Shown here piece by piece: positions 1 through 7,980 of a stretch of 64,000 nt of DNA; position 1 is the first letter of the stretch, and each line of letters opens with the position of its first letter. The notes beneath the pieces are model-generated. The model had not been told where the DNA came from. It made no database searches and was given only the letters and a program-made list of their open reading frames with translations. Position numbers and translations under genes: made by a program. The DNA comes from Candidatus Scatomonas merdigallinarum (lineage in GTDB: Bacteria > Bacillota > Clostridia > Lachnospirales > Lachnospiraceae), in contig DVKB01000003.1 in the NCBI GenBank assembly GCA_018716305.1, positions 62,001 through 126,000 on the forward strand, given 5' to 3'.

Positions 1-1
1 C

Positions 2-541
2 ACAGCGGAGGATATTAAGTACGCTCAGGCCATCGGAGTCAGCATTAAGCTGCTGGCAACCAGCCGCAAGGTAGAGGGCGGCGTGTACGCCATGGTGAGC
101 CCGGTGATGATCGGCACAGATAATCCCCTGTACAGCGTCTGCGGCGTGTTCAACGCCATTCTGGTTCACGGAAATATGCTGGGGGACGCCATGTTCTACG
201 GACAGGGAGCAGGCAAGCTTCCCACCGCCAGCGCGGTGGCTGCCGATGTGGTGGACTGCGCGACACATCAGGGTGAAAATATCCGTATCAGCTGGGGAGA
301 CAGCAGGATGGCTCTGATGGATCTGGGCCAGGTGAAACACCGGTTCTTCGTCCGGGTGCAGGGCAGCCTGGCGGAGCGTCTGCCGGAGCTGGAGAAGCAG
401 TTCGGCCAGGTAGAGACCATTACCGTTCCCGGCGTGGACGGGGAGTTTGCCTTTATTACCGGGGAAATGCCTGAGGCGGAATATAAGGCGAGGGCGGAAG
501 AGACCAAGGGAATCATCAGCATGATCCGCGCCAGATTTTAA
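2..541 (+). CDS. hom: homoserine dehydrogenase, C-terminal part (5' end outside window)
   Basis: The reading frame is open from base 2, so this is the 3' part of a gene. The visible 179 residues start with AEDIKYAQAIGVSIKLLA, typical of the distal catalytic domain of homoserine dehydrogenase, which reduces aspartate semialdehyde to homoserine for threonine and methionine synthesis. The last ~75 residues (from HRFFVRVQG) look like the regulatory ACT domain found in the long form of the enzyme, which commonly senses threonine. The ATG at 83 is internal. The next gene starts 30 bp downstream, so the two are probably co-transcribed. Confidence 0.9.
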   Translation, partial: TAEDIKYAQAIGVSIKLLATSRKVEGGVYAMVSPVMIGTDNPLYSVCGVFNAILVHGNMLGDAMFYGQGAGKLPTASAVAADVVDCATHQGENIRISWGDSRMALMDLGQVKHRFFVRVQGSLAERLPELEKQFGQVETITVPGVDGEFAFITGEMPEAEYKARAEETKGIISMIRARF

Positions 542-571
542 GAGGCGGATCTGCAGGAGGAGAAAATTATT

Positions 572-1780
572 ATGAAATATATTGTGATGCTGGGCGACGG
601 CATGGCCGATGAACCCATAGAAGCCCTGGGAGGAAAGACCCCTCTGGAGTATGCGGATACGCCCACCCTGGACGCCTACGCGCCCCGGTCGGAGATCGGA
701 ATGGTGGACACCATCCCGGAGGGCATGTCTCCGGGCAGCGACACGGCCAATCTTTCGGTGATCGGATATAACCCCAGGGAGTACTATACAGGCCGCTCCC
801 CTCTGGAGGCTCTGAGCATCGGAGTGCCAATGAAAGAGACGGATGTAGCTCTTCGCTGCAACATCGTCACCCTCTCTCAGGAAGAGGGGATTCCCTATGA
901 ACAGAGAACCATCATCGATCACAGCTCCGATGAGATTTCCACAGAGGACGCGGAGGTGCTGCTGAAAGCAGCGGCGGAAGTCCTTCAGAATGAGACTTAT
1001 CAGTTCTATGTGGGAACCAGCTACCGGCACTGTCTGATCTGGGCCAACGGCTCTGTGGTGCCGCTGACGCCTCCCCACGATGTGCTGGGGCAGGTCATCG
1101 GCGCTTATCTGCCCAAAGACGCCAGGCTTCGGGAGATGCAGGAGAAGAGTTATGAGATCCTCTCCCGGCATCCGCTGAATATAGAAAGGGTAAAGAAGGG
1201 ACTGAATCCCGCCAACAGCCTCTGGTTCTGGGGAGCCGGGACAAAGCCGGCCCTGTCCTCCTTCTATGAGAAATACCATAAGCGGGGCGTGATGATTTCC
1301 GCGGTGGATCTTCTGAAGGGAATTGCTGTGGGAGCAGGCATCGACAATAAGACGGTGGAGGGCGCCAACGGCGGACTGAATACCAATTACGAGGGAAAAG
1401 CCCAGGCAGCCCTGGACGCCCTGCTGAAAGAAGGTTATGATTTTGCCTACATTCATCTGGAGGCCCCGGATGAGATGGGACACCAGGGCAGCGTGGAGCG
1501 GAAGGTTCAGGCCATTGCCAATATGGATCAGCGGATTCTGAAGCCCATCCGCGAGGCCATGGATGCCTCCGGGGAAGAGTACCGCCTGCTGGTGCTGCCG
1601 GATCATCCCACGCCCATCCGCCTGCGGACCCATGTGGCGGAGCCGGTGCCTTACCTGCTTTATGACAGCGGCAAAAAGCAGAATCATTCCTGGCATTACA
1701 ATGAGCGGGAAGCAGCGGAGAGCGGCAACCGTATTGACAGAGGCTGCGACCTGATGGGCTACCTGTTTTCGGAGGGCTGA
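572..1780 (+). CDS. ApgM-like (archaeal-type) phosphoglycerate mutase family protein, possible homoserine kinase
   Basis: This 402-residue protein belongs to the cofactor-independent, archaeal-type phosphoglycerate mutase family of the alkaline-phosphatase superfamily. It has the metal-binding start MLGDGMADEP, the GSDTANLSVIGYNP segment with the candidate catalytic Ser, and distal metal ligands in HLEAPDEMGHQG and LVLPDHPTP. A GGAGGAG site precedes the ATG. It lies 30 bp behind hom and no ThrB-type kinase is nearby. Members of this family next to hom have been proposed to phosphorylate homoserine rather than isomerise phosphoglycerate. The family is certain; the substrate is inferred from context. 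Confidence 0.85.
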   Translation: MKYIVMLGDGMADEPIEALGGKTPLEYADTPTLDAYAPRSEIGMVDTIPEGMSPGSDTANLSVIGYNPREYYTGRSPLEALSIGVPMKETDVALRCNIVTLSQEEGIPYEQRTIIDHSSDEISTEDAEVLLKAAAEVLQNETYQFYVGTSYRHCLIWANGSVVPLTPPHDVLGQVIGAYLPKDARLREMQEKSYEILSRHPLNIERVKKGLNPANSLWFWGAGTKPALSSFYEKYHKRGVMISAVDLLKGIAVGAGIDNKTVEGANGGLNTNYEGKAQAALDALLKEGYDFAYIHLEAPDEMGHQGSVERKVQAIANMDQRILKPIREAMDASGEEYRLLVLPDHPTPIRLRTHVAEPVPYLLYDSGKKQNHSWHYNEREAAESGNRIDRGCDLMGYLFSEG

Positions 1781-1783
1781 GAG

Positions 1784-2260
1784 ATGTTCAGAGAGATGAG
1801 ACGAAACAGGCAGCAGCTCTCGGAAGAGGAAAGCCTTGCCGTGCTGGAGAGAGGGACTTCCGGAGTGCTGGCAGTTCTGGGAGATGAGGGATATCCCTAT
1901 GCGGTTCCCTTAAGCTATGTCTACAGAAACGGAAAGATCTATTTCCACTGCGCCAAAAGCGGACATAAGCTGGAAGCGCTGAAACACTGCGGGAAAGTAT
2001 CCTTCTGCGTGGTGGATCAGGATCAGGTGAAGCCGGAGGAGTATACCACTTATTTCCGCAGCGTCATCGCTTTCGGAAATGCCCGGATCCTGGAAGCGGA
2101 GGAGGAAAAGAGGGCCGCGATTCTGCTGCTGGCGGAAAAATATTGTCCCTCCCAGAGGGACGGATGGCAGGAGGCCATCGACAGGGAATGGAAGGCTCTA
2201 TGCATGGTGGAGATCCGCGTAGAGCATATGACGGGAAAACAGGCCAGGGAGCTGGCCTGA
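1784..2260 (+). CDS. pyridoxamine 5'-phosphate oxidase-like flavin-binding protein (NimA type)
   Basis: A 158-residue single-domain split-barrel protein. Its pattern (MRRNRQQLSEEE, GTSGVLAVLGDEGYPYAVPLSY, IYFHCAKSGHKLEALK, VSFCVVD) matches the small FMN-binding oxidoreductases often annotated as NimA or PNPOx-like. Known relatives bind FMN or F420 and reduce small molecules such as nitroimidazoles; the substrate here cannot be read from sequence. It starts 3 bp after the ApgM-like gene stops, so it is probably the last gene of that operon. A hairpin terminator follows. Confidence 0.85.
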   Translation: MFREMRRNRQQLSEEESLAVLERGTSGVLAVLGDEGYPYAVPLSYVYRNGKIYFHCAKSGHKLEALKHCGKVSFCVVDQDQVKPEEYTTYFRSVIAFGNARILEAEEEKRAAILLLAEKYCPSQRDGWQEAIDREWKALCMVEIRVEHMTGKQARELA

Positions 2261-2264
2261 GAAA

Positions 2265-2320
2265 AATACCCCCACTGGAGGATTCGGCTGTGAAAAGCCG
2301 GGCTCCGGGAGGGGTTTTTT
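2265..2320 (+). terminator. probable intrinsic terminator of the hom operon
   Basis: ACCCC and GGAG on the 5' side can pair with CTCC and GGGGT on the 3' side, followed by TTTTTT at 2315-2320. The T-run touches the end of the convergent DUF975 gene. Confidence 0.55.
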
Positions 2321-3044
2321 ATGCGTGCTGTTTTCCCTGCTGAATCTCCAGATAGAATTGCGCCAGGGCCGTCTCCTGGTAGGGTATGATCCAGAGAAAT
2401 CCTATAAAGAGGCTTAAAATTCCCAGCAGATACATGCCCAGAAAACTGAACCGCAGATACAGATACCGCCCCTTGCGTCCCCGCATGAGGGCGGCGCTCT
2501 GTTTCAGGGAATCGCCGGCGGAGAGGGATTCATAGTCCATGAGCAGGTAGATGGACAGGGCGAACCACATGGTGAGGACGCAGCCAAGGAACACGGACAG
2601 GAATCCCCAGGCGTTTGTGAGAGCCAGGTACACCGGACGGGTGAAGGTTTCCCGCAGATACAGCCAGGTCAGGATAAAATCCGGAATTTCCAGGACCAGG
2701 GTGATCAGGGCCAGGATGGTTTTTACCCAGAGCAGCCGGTCTGAATGGGTGCTGAAGGCGTAAAAAAGGTCGGCAAAAGTGATCTCCTGTCCCCGGCAGG
2801 CCAGAAGCGCCATACGGGAGAGCCCCACCATCAGCATACTGGTGAAAACTGAAATAGAAAAAGCCAGGGCCAGCCGCAGCAGAATCCCGGCGGCTCCCGG
2901 CACCTGTCCCAGCAGGGAGACGGGAAGGGTCTCCAGTACCCCGCTGATCAGCAGAATCAGAAGACAGCCGCCGGAAAACATTCCGTACCGGCCCTGAAGG
3001 GTGATCCGGGCACTTGTCTTTAAACGCGCGTTATATGAGTGCAT
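2319..3044 (-). CDS. DUF975 family integral membrane protein
   Basis: A 241-residue hydrophobic protein. Its start (MHSYNARLKTSARITLQG) is followed by about five membrane helices. The N-terminal pattern of small polar residues then a long hydrophobic helix, and the later LKQSAALMRGRKGRYLYLRF segment, match DUF975, whose function is unknown. AGAGGAGG lies just upstream of the ATG. The gene overlaps the preceding one by 14 bp, and both proteins begin with MHSY. Translational coupling is likely. Confidence 0.75.
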   Translation of the reverse strand: MHSYNARLKTSARITLQGRYGMFSGGCLLILLISGVLETLPVSLLGQVPGAAGILLRLALAFSISVFTSMLMVGLSRMALLACRGQEITFADLFYAFSTHSDRLLWVKTILALITLVLEIPDFILTWLYLRETFTRPVYLALTNAWGFLSVFLGCVLTMWFALSIYLLMDYESLSAGDSLKQSAALMRGRKGRYLYLRFSFLGMYLLGILSLFIGFLWIIPYQETALAQFYLEIQQGKQHA

Positions 3045-3468
3045 AGGAAGCCTCCTCTAAGAAAAGATCGTCACAGGTCCACTCTGAAATGGGAGCGGAA
3101 CAGCCGGCCACAGGAGAGAGCGCCCGGGAGGAAAGGGGAGAGTCTGCGGATTCTCCCTGATATTCCTGGTAGATCTCCTGAAGCTGTTCTTTGTAGAGTT
3201 CAAAGTCTTCTGAGGACATGAGCAGCAGGGAGGCGGCCAGAATGCCGGCTTCCAGGCAGATGCCCACGATTCCGGTAATCATCCCGGCTGCCGCCTGGGA
3301 GAGCATGGGACCTGAGCCCCGGGACAGAAGGGCCAGGATAACGGCGAGAGCGCCTATAAAAATGGAGAGGCCGGTCATGGACAGAGCCACAGAGACAATA
3401 CCCAGGATCATGGAAGCCATTGCCAGCGAGGCGGAACCGCGGCCCTTCCGGTCTGTATATGAATGCAT
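3031..3468 (-). CDS. small two-helix membrane protein (DUF4190-like)
   Basis: This 145-residue protein has a polar start (MHSYTDRKGRGSA) and two hydrophobic segments (MASMILGIVSVALSMTGL... and a long one ending near AAGMITGIVGICLEAGILAA), followed by an acidic C-terminal tail. The layout resembles DUF4190-type proteins, which have no known function. It is the first gene of a two-gene operon with the DUF975 gene. The C-terminal half is poorly conserved in character, so only the membrane part is a confident reading. Confidence 0.6.
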   Translation of the reverse strand: MHSYTDRKGRGSASLAMASMILGIVSVALSMTGLSIFIGALAVILALLSRGSGPMLSQAAAGMITGIVGICLEAGILAASLLLMSSEDFELYKEQLQEIYQEYQGESADSPLSSRALSPVAGCSAPISEWTCDDLFLEEASYALI

Positions 3469-3583
3469 AGGATACTCCTTTCCGCGGGCAGCCGGAGCTT
3501 TCCGCTCTGGTTTTCATCATACAGGAAGCGGTTGACAAATTCAACCCCTTTTGATACCCTCACGGGAGAGGAGGAAAGACAGC

Positions 3584-5725
3584 ATGGATATCATCAGGAA
3601 ACTCTCAGAAGAGCTGAAGGTGCGAAGAGAACAGGCAGAGGCTGCCGTAAAGCTCATTGATGAGGGAAATACCATTCCGTTTATTGCCAGATACAGAAAG
3701 GAAGCTACCGGATCTTTGGACGACCAGGTGCTGAGGAGCCTGTATGAGCGGCTGAATTACCTGAGAAATCTGGAGGAAAGAAAGGCGCAGGTCCGTTCCG
3801 GCATTGAGGAGCAGGGAAAATGGACCAGAGAGCTGGAACAGGAGCTGGAAAAGGCGGAGACGCTGGTGGCGGTGGAGGATCTTTACCGTCCCTACCGGCC
3901 CAAACGGCGAACCCGGGCTGCCATTGCCAGGGAGAGAGGGCTGGAGCCGCTGGCGGATCTGATCTGGCTGCAGAATACGAAGCGTCCCCTGGAGGAGGCG
4001 GCGGAAGCCTATGTGTCGGAAGAAAAGGGGGTGGCGGACGCCGAAGCGGCCCTTGCGGGAGCCGGGGATATTCTGGCGGAGCGGATCGCGGATGAAGCGG
4101 CCTACCGGAAGGAAATCCGCCGCAGAACCTTTCAGAAGGGCATTTTGAAGTCCGCGGCCAAAGACGAGAAAGTTCCTTCCGTCTATGAAATGTATTATGG
4201 GTTTGAAGAACCCGCGGCAAAGATTGCCGGGCACAGGATCCTGGCGGTGAACCGGGGAGAAAAGGAGAAGTTTCTGACGGTGAAGCTGCAGGCTCCGGAG
4301 GAGGAGATTCTTTGCTATCTGGAAAAACAGGTGATTCTCCGGGAAAATCCTTATACCGCCCCTCTGCTGCGGGAAGTCATTGCCGACAGTTACCGGCGGC
4401 TGATTGCACCGGCGATTGAGCGGGAGATCCGCGGTGAGCTGACAGAAAAGGCAGAGGATGGAGCCATCCGGGTGTTCGGAAAAAATCTGGAACAGCTGCT
4501 GATGCAGCCTCCCATTGCCGGGCAGGTGGTGCTGGGCTGGGATCCGGCCTTCCGCACCGGCTGCAAGCTGGCGGTGGTGGACGCTACCGGCAAGGTGCTG
4601 GACACGGCGGTGATCTATCCCACCGCGCCCACCAACGAGGCAAAGATCCGGGCGGCTAAGGAAACCCTGAAGAAAATGATCCGCAGACACCAGATTACCC
4701 TGATCTCTGTGGGAAACGGCACCGCGTCCCGGGAGTCGGAGCAGATAATCGTGGAACTGCTGAAGGAGATCCCGGAAAAGGTTCAATATGTGATCACCAA
4801 CGAGGCGGGGGCTTCCGTCTACTCCGCCAGCAAGCTGGCCGCGGAGGAGTTCCCGGAATTTGATGTGGGCCAGAGAAGCGCGGCCTCCATTGCCAGGAGA
4901 GTGCAGGATCCCCTGGCGGAGCTGGTCAAGATCGACCCCAAAGCCATCGGCGTGGGACAGTATCAGCATGACATGGATCAGAAAAAACTGGGGAACGCTC
5001 TCACCGGCGTGGTGGAGGACTGCGTAAACCGGGTGGGAGTGGATCTGAATACAGCTTCCGCGCCGCTGATGGAATACATTTCCGGCATTACCAAAACCAT
5101 TGCCAGAAATATTGTGGCATACCGGGAGGAGAACGGAAAATTCCGCAGCCGGAGAGAACTTCTGAAGGTGCCAAAGCTGGGGCCCAAGGCCTATGAGCAG
5201 TGCGCGGGTTTTATGCGGATCACCGGCGGAGACAATCCCCTGGACGCCACCAGCGTGCATCCGGAAACCTATACGGCGGTGGAAAAGCTGTTTCAAAAAC
5301 TGGGGATGAAAACGGAGCAGATTCTGGACGGCACAGCCCTGTTCTATATTCCGGATTACGGAAAACTGGCGTCGGAGCTGGGCATCGGTGAGATCACCCT
5401 GAAAGACATTGTAAAAGAGCTGAAAAAGCCGGGAAGAGATCCCAGAGAGGATATGCCCAGGCCCATCCTGCGCAGCGATGTGCTGGATATCAAAGACCTG
5501 AAGGAGGGCATGATCCTCAAGGGAACCGTGCGCAATGTCATTGACTTCGGGGCTTTTGTGGATATCGGCGTCCATCAGGACGGGCTGGTGCATATTTCCA
5601 AGCTGACAAATAAGAAATTTGTAAAGCATCCCCTGGAGGTGGTCAGCGTAGGGGATGTTGTGGAAGTAAAGGTTCTCAGCGTAGATCCCGCGAAAAAGCG
5701 GATCTCCCTGTCCATGATTCTCTGA
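3584..5725 (+). CDS. tex: Tex, RNA-binding transcription accessory protein
   Basis: The start at 3584 (MDIIRKLSEELKVRREQ) is chosen because GGAGAGGAGG lies just upstream; an earlier in-frame start at 3551 has no such site. The 713-residue protein has the full Tex architecture: helical N-terminal domain, YqgF/RNase H-like domain around GQVVLGWDPAFRTGCKLAVVD, helix-hairpin-helix region (NTASAPLMEYISGI ... LLKVPKLGPKAYEQCAGFMRI), and a C-terminal S1 RNA-binding domain (EGMILKGTVRNVIDFGAFVD). Tex is a conserved nucleic-acid-binding factor linked to transcription and stress tolerance. The gene is monocistronic and converges on rubrerythrin with only 9 bp between stops. Confidence 0.95.
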   Translation: MDIIRKLSEELKVRREQAEAAVKLIDEGNTIPFIARYRKEATGSLDDQVLRSLYERLNYLRNLEERKAQVRSGIEEQGKWTRELEQELEKAETLVAVEDLYRPYRPKRRTRAAIARERGLEPLADLIWLQNTKRPLEEAAEAYVSEEKGVADAEAALAGAGDILAERIADEAAYRKEIRRRTFQKGILKSAAKDEKVPSVYEMYYGFEEPAAKIAGHRILAVNRGEKEKFLTVKLQAPEEEILCYLEKQVILRENPYTAPLLREVIADSYRRLIAPAIEREIRGELTEKAEDGAIRVFGKNLEQLLMQPPIAGQVVLGWDPAFRTGCKLAVVDATGKVLDTAVIYPTAPTNEAKIRAAKETLKKMIRRHQITLISVGNGTASRESEQIIVELLKEIPEKVQYVITNEAGASVYSASKLAAEEFPEFDVGQRSAASIARRVQDPLAELVKIDPKAIGVGQYQHDMDQKKLGNALTGVVEDCVNRVGVDLNTASAPLMEYISGITKTIARNIVAYREENGKFRSRRELLKVPKLGPKAYEQCAGFMRITGGDNPLDATSVHPETYTAVEKLFQKLGMKTEQILDGTALFYIPDYGKLASELGIGEITLKDIVKELKKPGRDPREDMPRPILRSDVLDIKDLKEGMILKGTVRNVIDFGAFVDIGVHQDGLVHISKLTNKKFVKHPLEVVSVGDVVEVKVLSVDPAKKRISLSMIL

Positions 5726-5734
5726 GATGATGAC

Positions 5735-6328
5735 TCACTGGAAAGGGCAGAGATCCATGCGGATGAAATATCCCTGGGCATGGCCGCAGACCGGGCAGAC
5801 CCGGGGAGCTTCATATCCGTGGTATACGTGGCCGCATTTCAGGCAGATCCAGTCAATCTCCAGATCGGAGACATAGAGGCTCCCTTCTTCCAGCAGGCTG
5901 GCAAAGCGGCCGAAACGGTCTCCGTGGATTTTTTCAATCTCCGCGATCCGCAGAAAGGAGGAGGCCACACCGTCGAAGCCTTCCTGCCGGGCGGTTTCAC
6001 CGAAGTCCTTGTAAATGGAATCGTGTTCGTCATACTCATGGCTCTGGGCTGCCCGCAGCAGCCGGTCCAGGCTGGGATCGTGGTCTACCGGGTAGCCGGC
6101 GTCGATGATGACGGTCTGTCCGCTGAGATCTTTCATGAGATTGTAAAAGATTTTCGCGTGCTGCTGCTCCTGTCCGGCGGTAAAGCGGAACAGCTGCTCC
6201 AGCACATGCTGATGTTCCTTTTTTGCCAGGCTGGCGCTGAAAATGTAGCGGTTTCTGGCCATACTTTCCCCGGCAAAGGCCCGCATCAGATTGTCTTTTG
6301 TCTTGCTTTCCATAAAATTCTGAACCAT
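5735..6328 (-). CDS. rubrerythrin (ferritin-like diiron domain plus rubredoxin domain)
   Basis: A 197-residue protein. The N-terminal ferritin-like domain has the diiron carboxylate/histidine motifs (FAGESMARNRY, EQQHAKIFYNLM). The C-terminal rubredoxin-like domain has two CxxC pairs (CLKCGHVYHG, CPVCGHAQGY). Rubrerythrins act as cytosolic NADH-linked peroxidases in anaerobes. The ATG at 6328 follows GGGAGGG with a T-rich 7-base gap. That ribosome site is the 3' arm of a terminator-like hairpin (6335-6384), described separately, so translation or read-through may be conditional. Confidence 0.95.
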   Translation of the reverse strand: MVQNFMESKTKDNLMRAFAGESMARNRYIFSASLAKKEHQHVLEQLFRFTAGQEQQHAKIFYNLMKDLSGQTVIIDAGYPVDHDPSLDRLLRAAQSHEYDEHDSIYKDFGETARQEGFDGVASSFLRIAEIEKIHGDRFGRFASLLEEGSLYVSDLEIDWICLKCGHVYHGYEAPRVCPVCGHAQGYFIRMDLCPFQ

Positions 6329-6334
6329 AAAAAG

Positions 6335-6384
6335 TCCCTCCCTGCTGTTTGATACACATTTTCAGTATCTCCCGCAGGGAGGGA
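6335..6384 (-). promoter_or_regulatory. hairpin containing the rubrerythrin ribosome-binding site
   Basis: On the minus strand, TCCCTCCCTGC (6374-6384) and GCAGGGAGGGA (6335-6345) form a perfect 11-bp inverted repeat with a 28-base loop, flanked by A-rich sequence on one side and TTTTT on the other. This has the form of an intrinsic terminator for the upstream Nudix gene. However, the downstream arm contains the rubrerythrin Shine-Dalgarno sequence and the T-run leads straight into its ATG. Confidence 0.65.
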
Positions 6385-6398
6385 TTTTATGCTTTTTG

Positions 6399-7007
6399 TT
6401 ACTGGGTCAGGAAACGGAAGGGTTCCTCATCGCTAAGAAAATGCATGAGCTGATAGGCGCAGATAATAGCTACCTGCTCTTCTTTCAGAATCCGGCGGAC
6501 TTCGGATCTGTCCGCCAGCACCACTTCGATTTCCTCGTTTTCCTCCATAAATTTCTGGCTGATCTGGCCGGAGGCGTAGCCAAAGACGGTGGCGCAGGAC
6601 TCGTCCGTCATGCCGATGGTGGTGAACCCGGGCTTTTCAAACATGGGATCCGCCTGGATGGGGGAAAAGGTGAGGCCGGTCTCCTCATGGAGTTCCCGGA
6701 TGGCAGCGCTGTGATAGTCCTCCCCCGGCTCTACCAGCCCCGCCGGCAGTTCATAGATATATCCGTCAATGGGGTACCGGTACTGCCGCACCAGAACCAC
6801 CTGGTCATGTTTTTCCCCGTAAAGGCTGTAGATCACTACCCCATCGGGGGTGTTTTTGTGAGTCTTTAGTTTCAGATTTTCAATCTGTTTTGCCCGGGAG
6901 GCCACGAAATAGCGGGTGGCCTTTCCGTTTTTATTGGTTCCGTTTACCTGATACAGATTGACGAAGGGATTCTCCGTCAGCTGTTTTACCTCGCGGATCT
7001 GTGCCAT
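6399..7007 (-). CDS. Nudix hydrolase, ADP-ribose pyrophosphatase type
   Basis: This 202-residue protein carries a complete Nudix box, GLVEPGEDYHSAAIRELHEE followed by TGL, the signature for Mg-dependent cleavage of nucleoside diphosphate derivatives. The lead-in (VVLVRQYRYPIDGYIYELPAG) is typical of ADP-ribose pyrophosphatases. An AGGGAG site lies upstream of the ATG at 7007. It sits 25 bp after the riboflavin transporter gene on the same strand, so the two may share the FMN-riboswitch transcript. That is only inferred from spacing. Confidence 0.9.
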   Translation of the reverse strand: MAQIREVKQLTENPFVNLYQVNGTNKNGKATRYFVASRAKQIENLKLKTHKNTPDGVVIYSLYGEKHDQVVLVRQYRYPIDGYIYELPAGLVEPGEDYHSAAIRELHEETGLTFSPIQADPMFEKPGFTTIGMTDESCATVFGYASGQISQKFMEENEEIEVVLADRSEVRRILKEEQVAIICAYQLMHFLSDEEPFRFLTQ

Positions 7008-7032
7008 GGTTCTGTCACTCCCTTTGTGAAAT

Positions 7033-7671
7033 TCAGCCCCGCTGTTTCAGAAGGCGGCTGATATGCTTATATAATAGCAGAGTGATAAGGGAAACCGCAA
7101 TACCCTTTACCAGATTAAAGGGGGCCACGATCAGCAGGCAGAACTTCAGGAGGCTGTCCACTGCCGGAACAATGGCCTGCCCCATGCCGACGAAGGCGGC
7201 GGTGTCCAGGTGGAAGGCCGCCCCGTAGGCGGGAAGCAGCATATAGGCGTTGATAAATACTGCCGCCGCGGTCATGCAGAGGGTGCCGGCGGCCATAGCG
7301 GCCAGCGCTCTTTTTCTGGTTTTATGGCGCTGATAGAGGAGACCCGCGGGAACCACCAAGGCGCAGCCCATAATCAGATTGGCCAGCTCGCCTACAAACA
7401 TGGTATCTGTGCTGTTCATTACAAGATTCAGCAGAATCTTAATGAATTCGATGCAGGCTCCGGCAAAAGGCCCCATGGCGAAACTGCCGATGAGCACCGG
7501 CACTTCGCTGAAGTCCAGTTTGTAAAAGCCCGGAGCGAAGGGCAGAGCAAAATCAAACAGCATCAGTACCGCGGCCACAGCAGAAAGCATGGCGATCTGG
7601 ATCATGGTTCTGGTGCGGCTGAGCTGTCCTGCTGCCGCCGGTCTGTTTTTTAACGCGATGTTGTTGTCCAT
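7033..7671 (-). CDS. ribU: riboflavin ECF transporter substrate-binding subunit RibU
   Basis: A 212-residue membrane protein with about six helices. It has the RibU-type pattern: LPFAPGFYKLDFSEVPVLIGSFAMGPFAGACIEFIKILLNL, with the conserved D-F-S-E-V-P stretch. RibU binds riboflavin and works with the shared EcfA/A'/T energy module encoded elsewhere. The upstream FMN riboswitch confirms the substrate class. The N-terminal extension (about 25 residues ending in LSRTRTM) is polar and cytosolic. Confidence 0.92.
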   Translation of the reverse strand: MDNNIALKNRPAAAGQLSRTRTMIQIAMLSAVAAVLMLFDFALPFAPGFYKLDFSEVPVLIGSFAMGPFAGACIEFIKILLNLVMNSTDTMFVGELANLIMGCALVVPAGLLYQRHKTRKRALAAMAAGTLCMTAAAVFINAYMLLPAYGAAFHLDTAAFVGMGQAIVPAVDSLLKFCLLIVAPFNLVKGIAVSLITLLLYKHISRLLKQRG

Positions 7672-7733
7672 AATTCTCCCTCTTTTCTGAAGATCTTACA
7701 TCGTGCTTGGGACGAATGATGGCGCGCGTATCT

Positions 7734-7764
7734 GAAAAAGCCCCGGGACACAGATCCCGGGGCT
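7734..7764 (-). terminator. riboswitch expression-platform terminator
   Basis: On the minus strand AGCCCCGGGA and TCCCGGGGCT form a 10-bp perfect stem followed by TTTTT. It lies between the FMN aptamer and the ribU start, so ligand-dependent transcription attenuation is the likely mode of control. Confidence 0.85.
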
Positions 7765-7784
7765 TTGCGCGCAAAAATAAGATT

Positions 7785-7905
7785 CGTTCTTCTTCCATCC
7801 AGACTGTAACTGTTGGTACCGGAGTTGCACCGGTTCAGCCGCCGCCGAAGGCAGCGGGTCGCGGACTGTACCGCCAGTGGGGAATTGCGCCCCGCCCTGA
7901 AGATC
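7785..7905 (-). promoter_or_regulatory. FMN riboswitch (RFN element)
   Basis: Read on the minus strand, this has the conserved RFN core: AGGGCGGGGCGCAATTCCCC, ACTGGCGGTACAGTCC, GCGACCCGCTG, then GGTGCAACTCCGGTACC and ACAGTTACAGTCTGGATG, ending GAAGAAGAACG. The order and spacing are those of the FMN aptamer. It lies ahead of a terminator and the riboflavin transporter gene, so high FMN should stop transcription. Confidence 0.95.
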
Positions 7906-7934
7906 TTCGATATGTTAATTTTTTTACAAACTCT

Positions 7935-7963
7935 ATTATAGTCCGGTCCGGGAGAGAATGCAA
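7935..7963 (-). promoter_or_regulatory. sigma-A-type promoter for the riboswitch transcript
   Basis: On the minus strand TTGCAT (7958-7963) and TATAAT (7935-7940) are separated by 17 bp, placing the start of transcription just before the FMN aptamer. Confidence 0.75.
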
Positions 7964-7980
7964 GCATAAGATTTAAAATA

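Noticed and set aside
3605..5629. 674-codon open frame on the minus strand inside tex
   Set aside because: It is exactly antisense to a well-conserved protein and reads as Leu/His/Gln/Arg-rich sequence without family character. It is a by-product of G+C-rich third positions.
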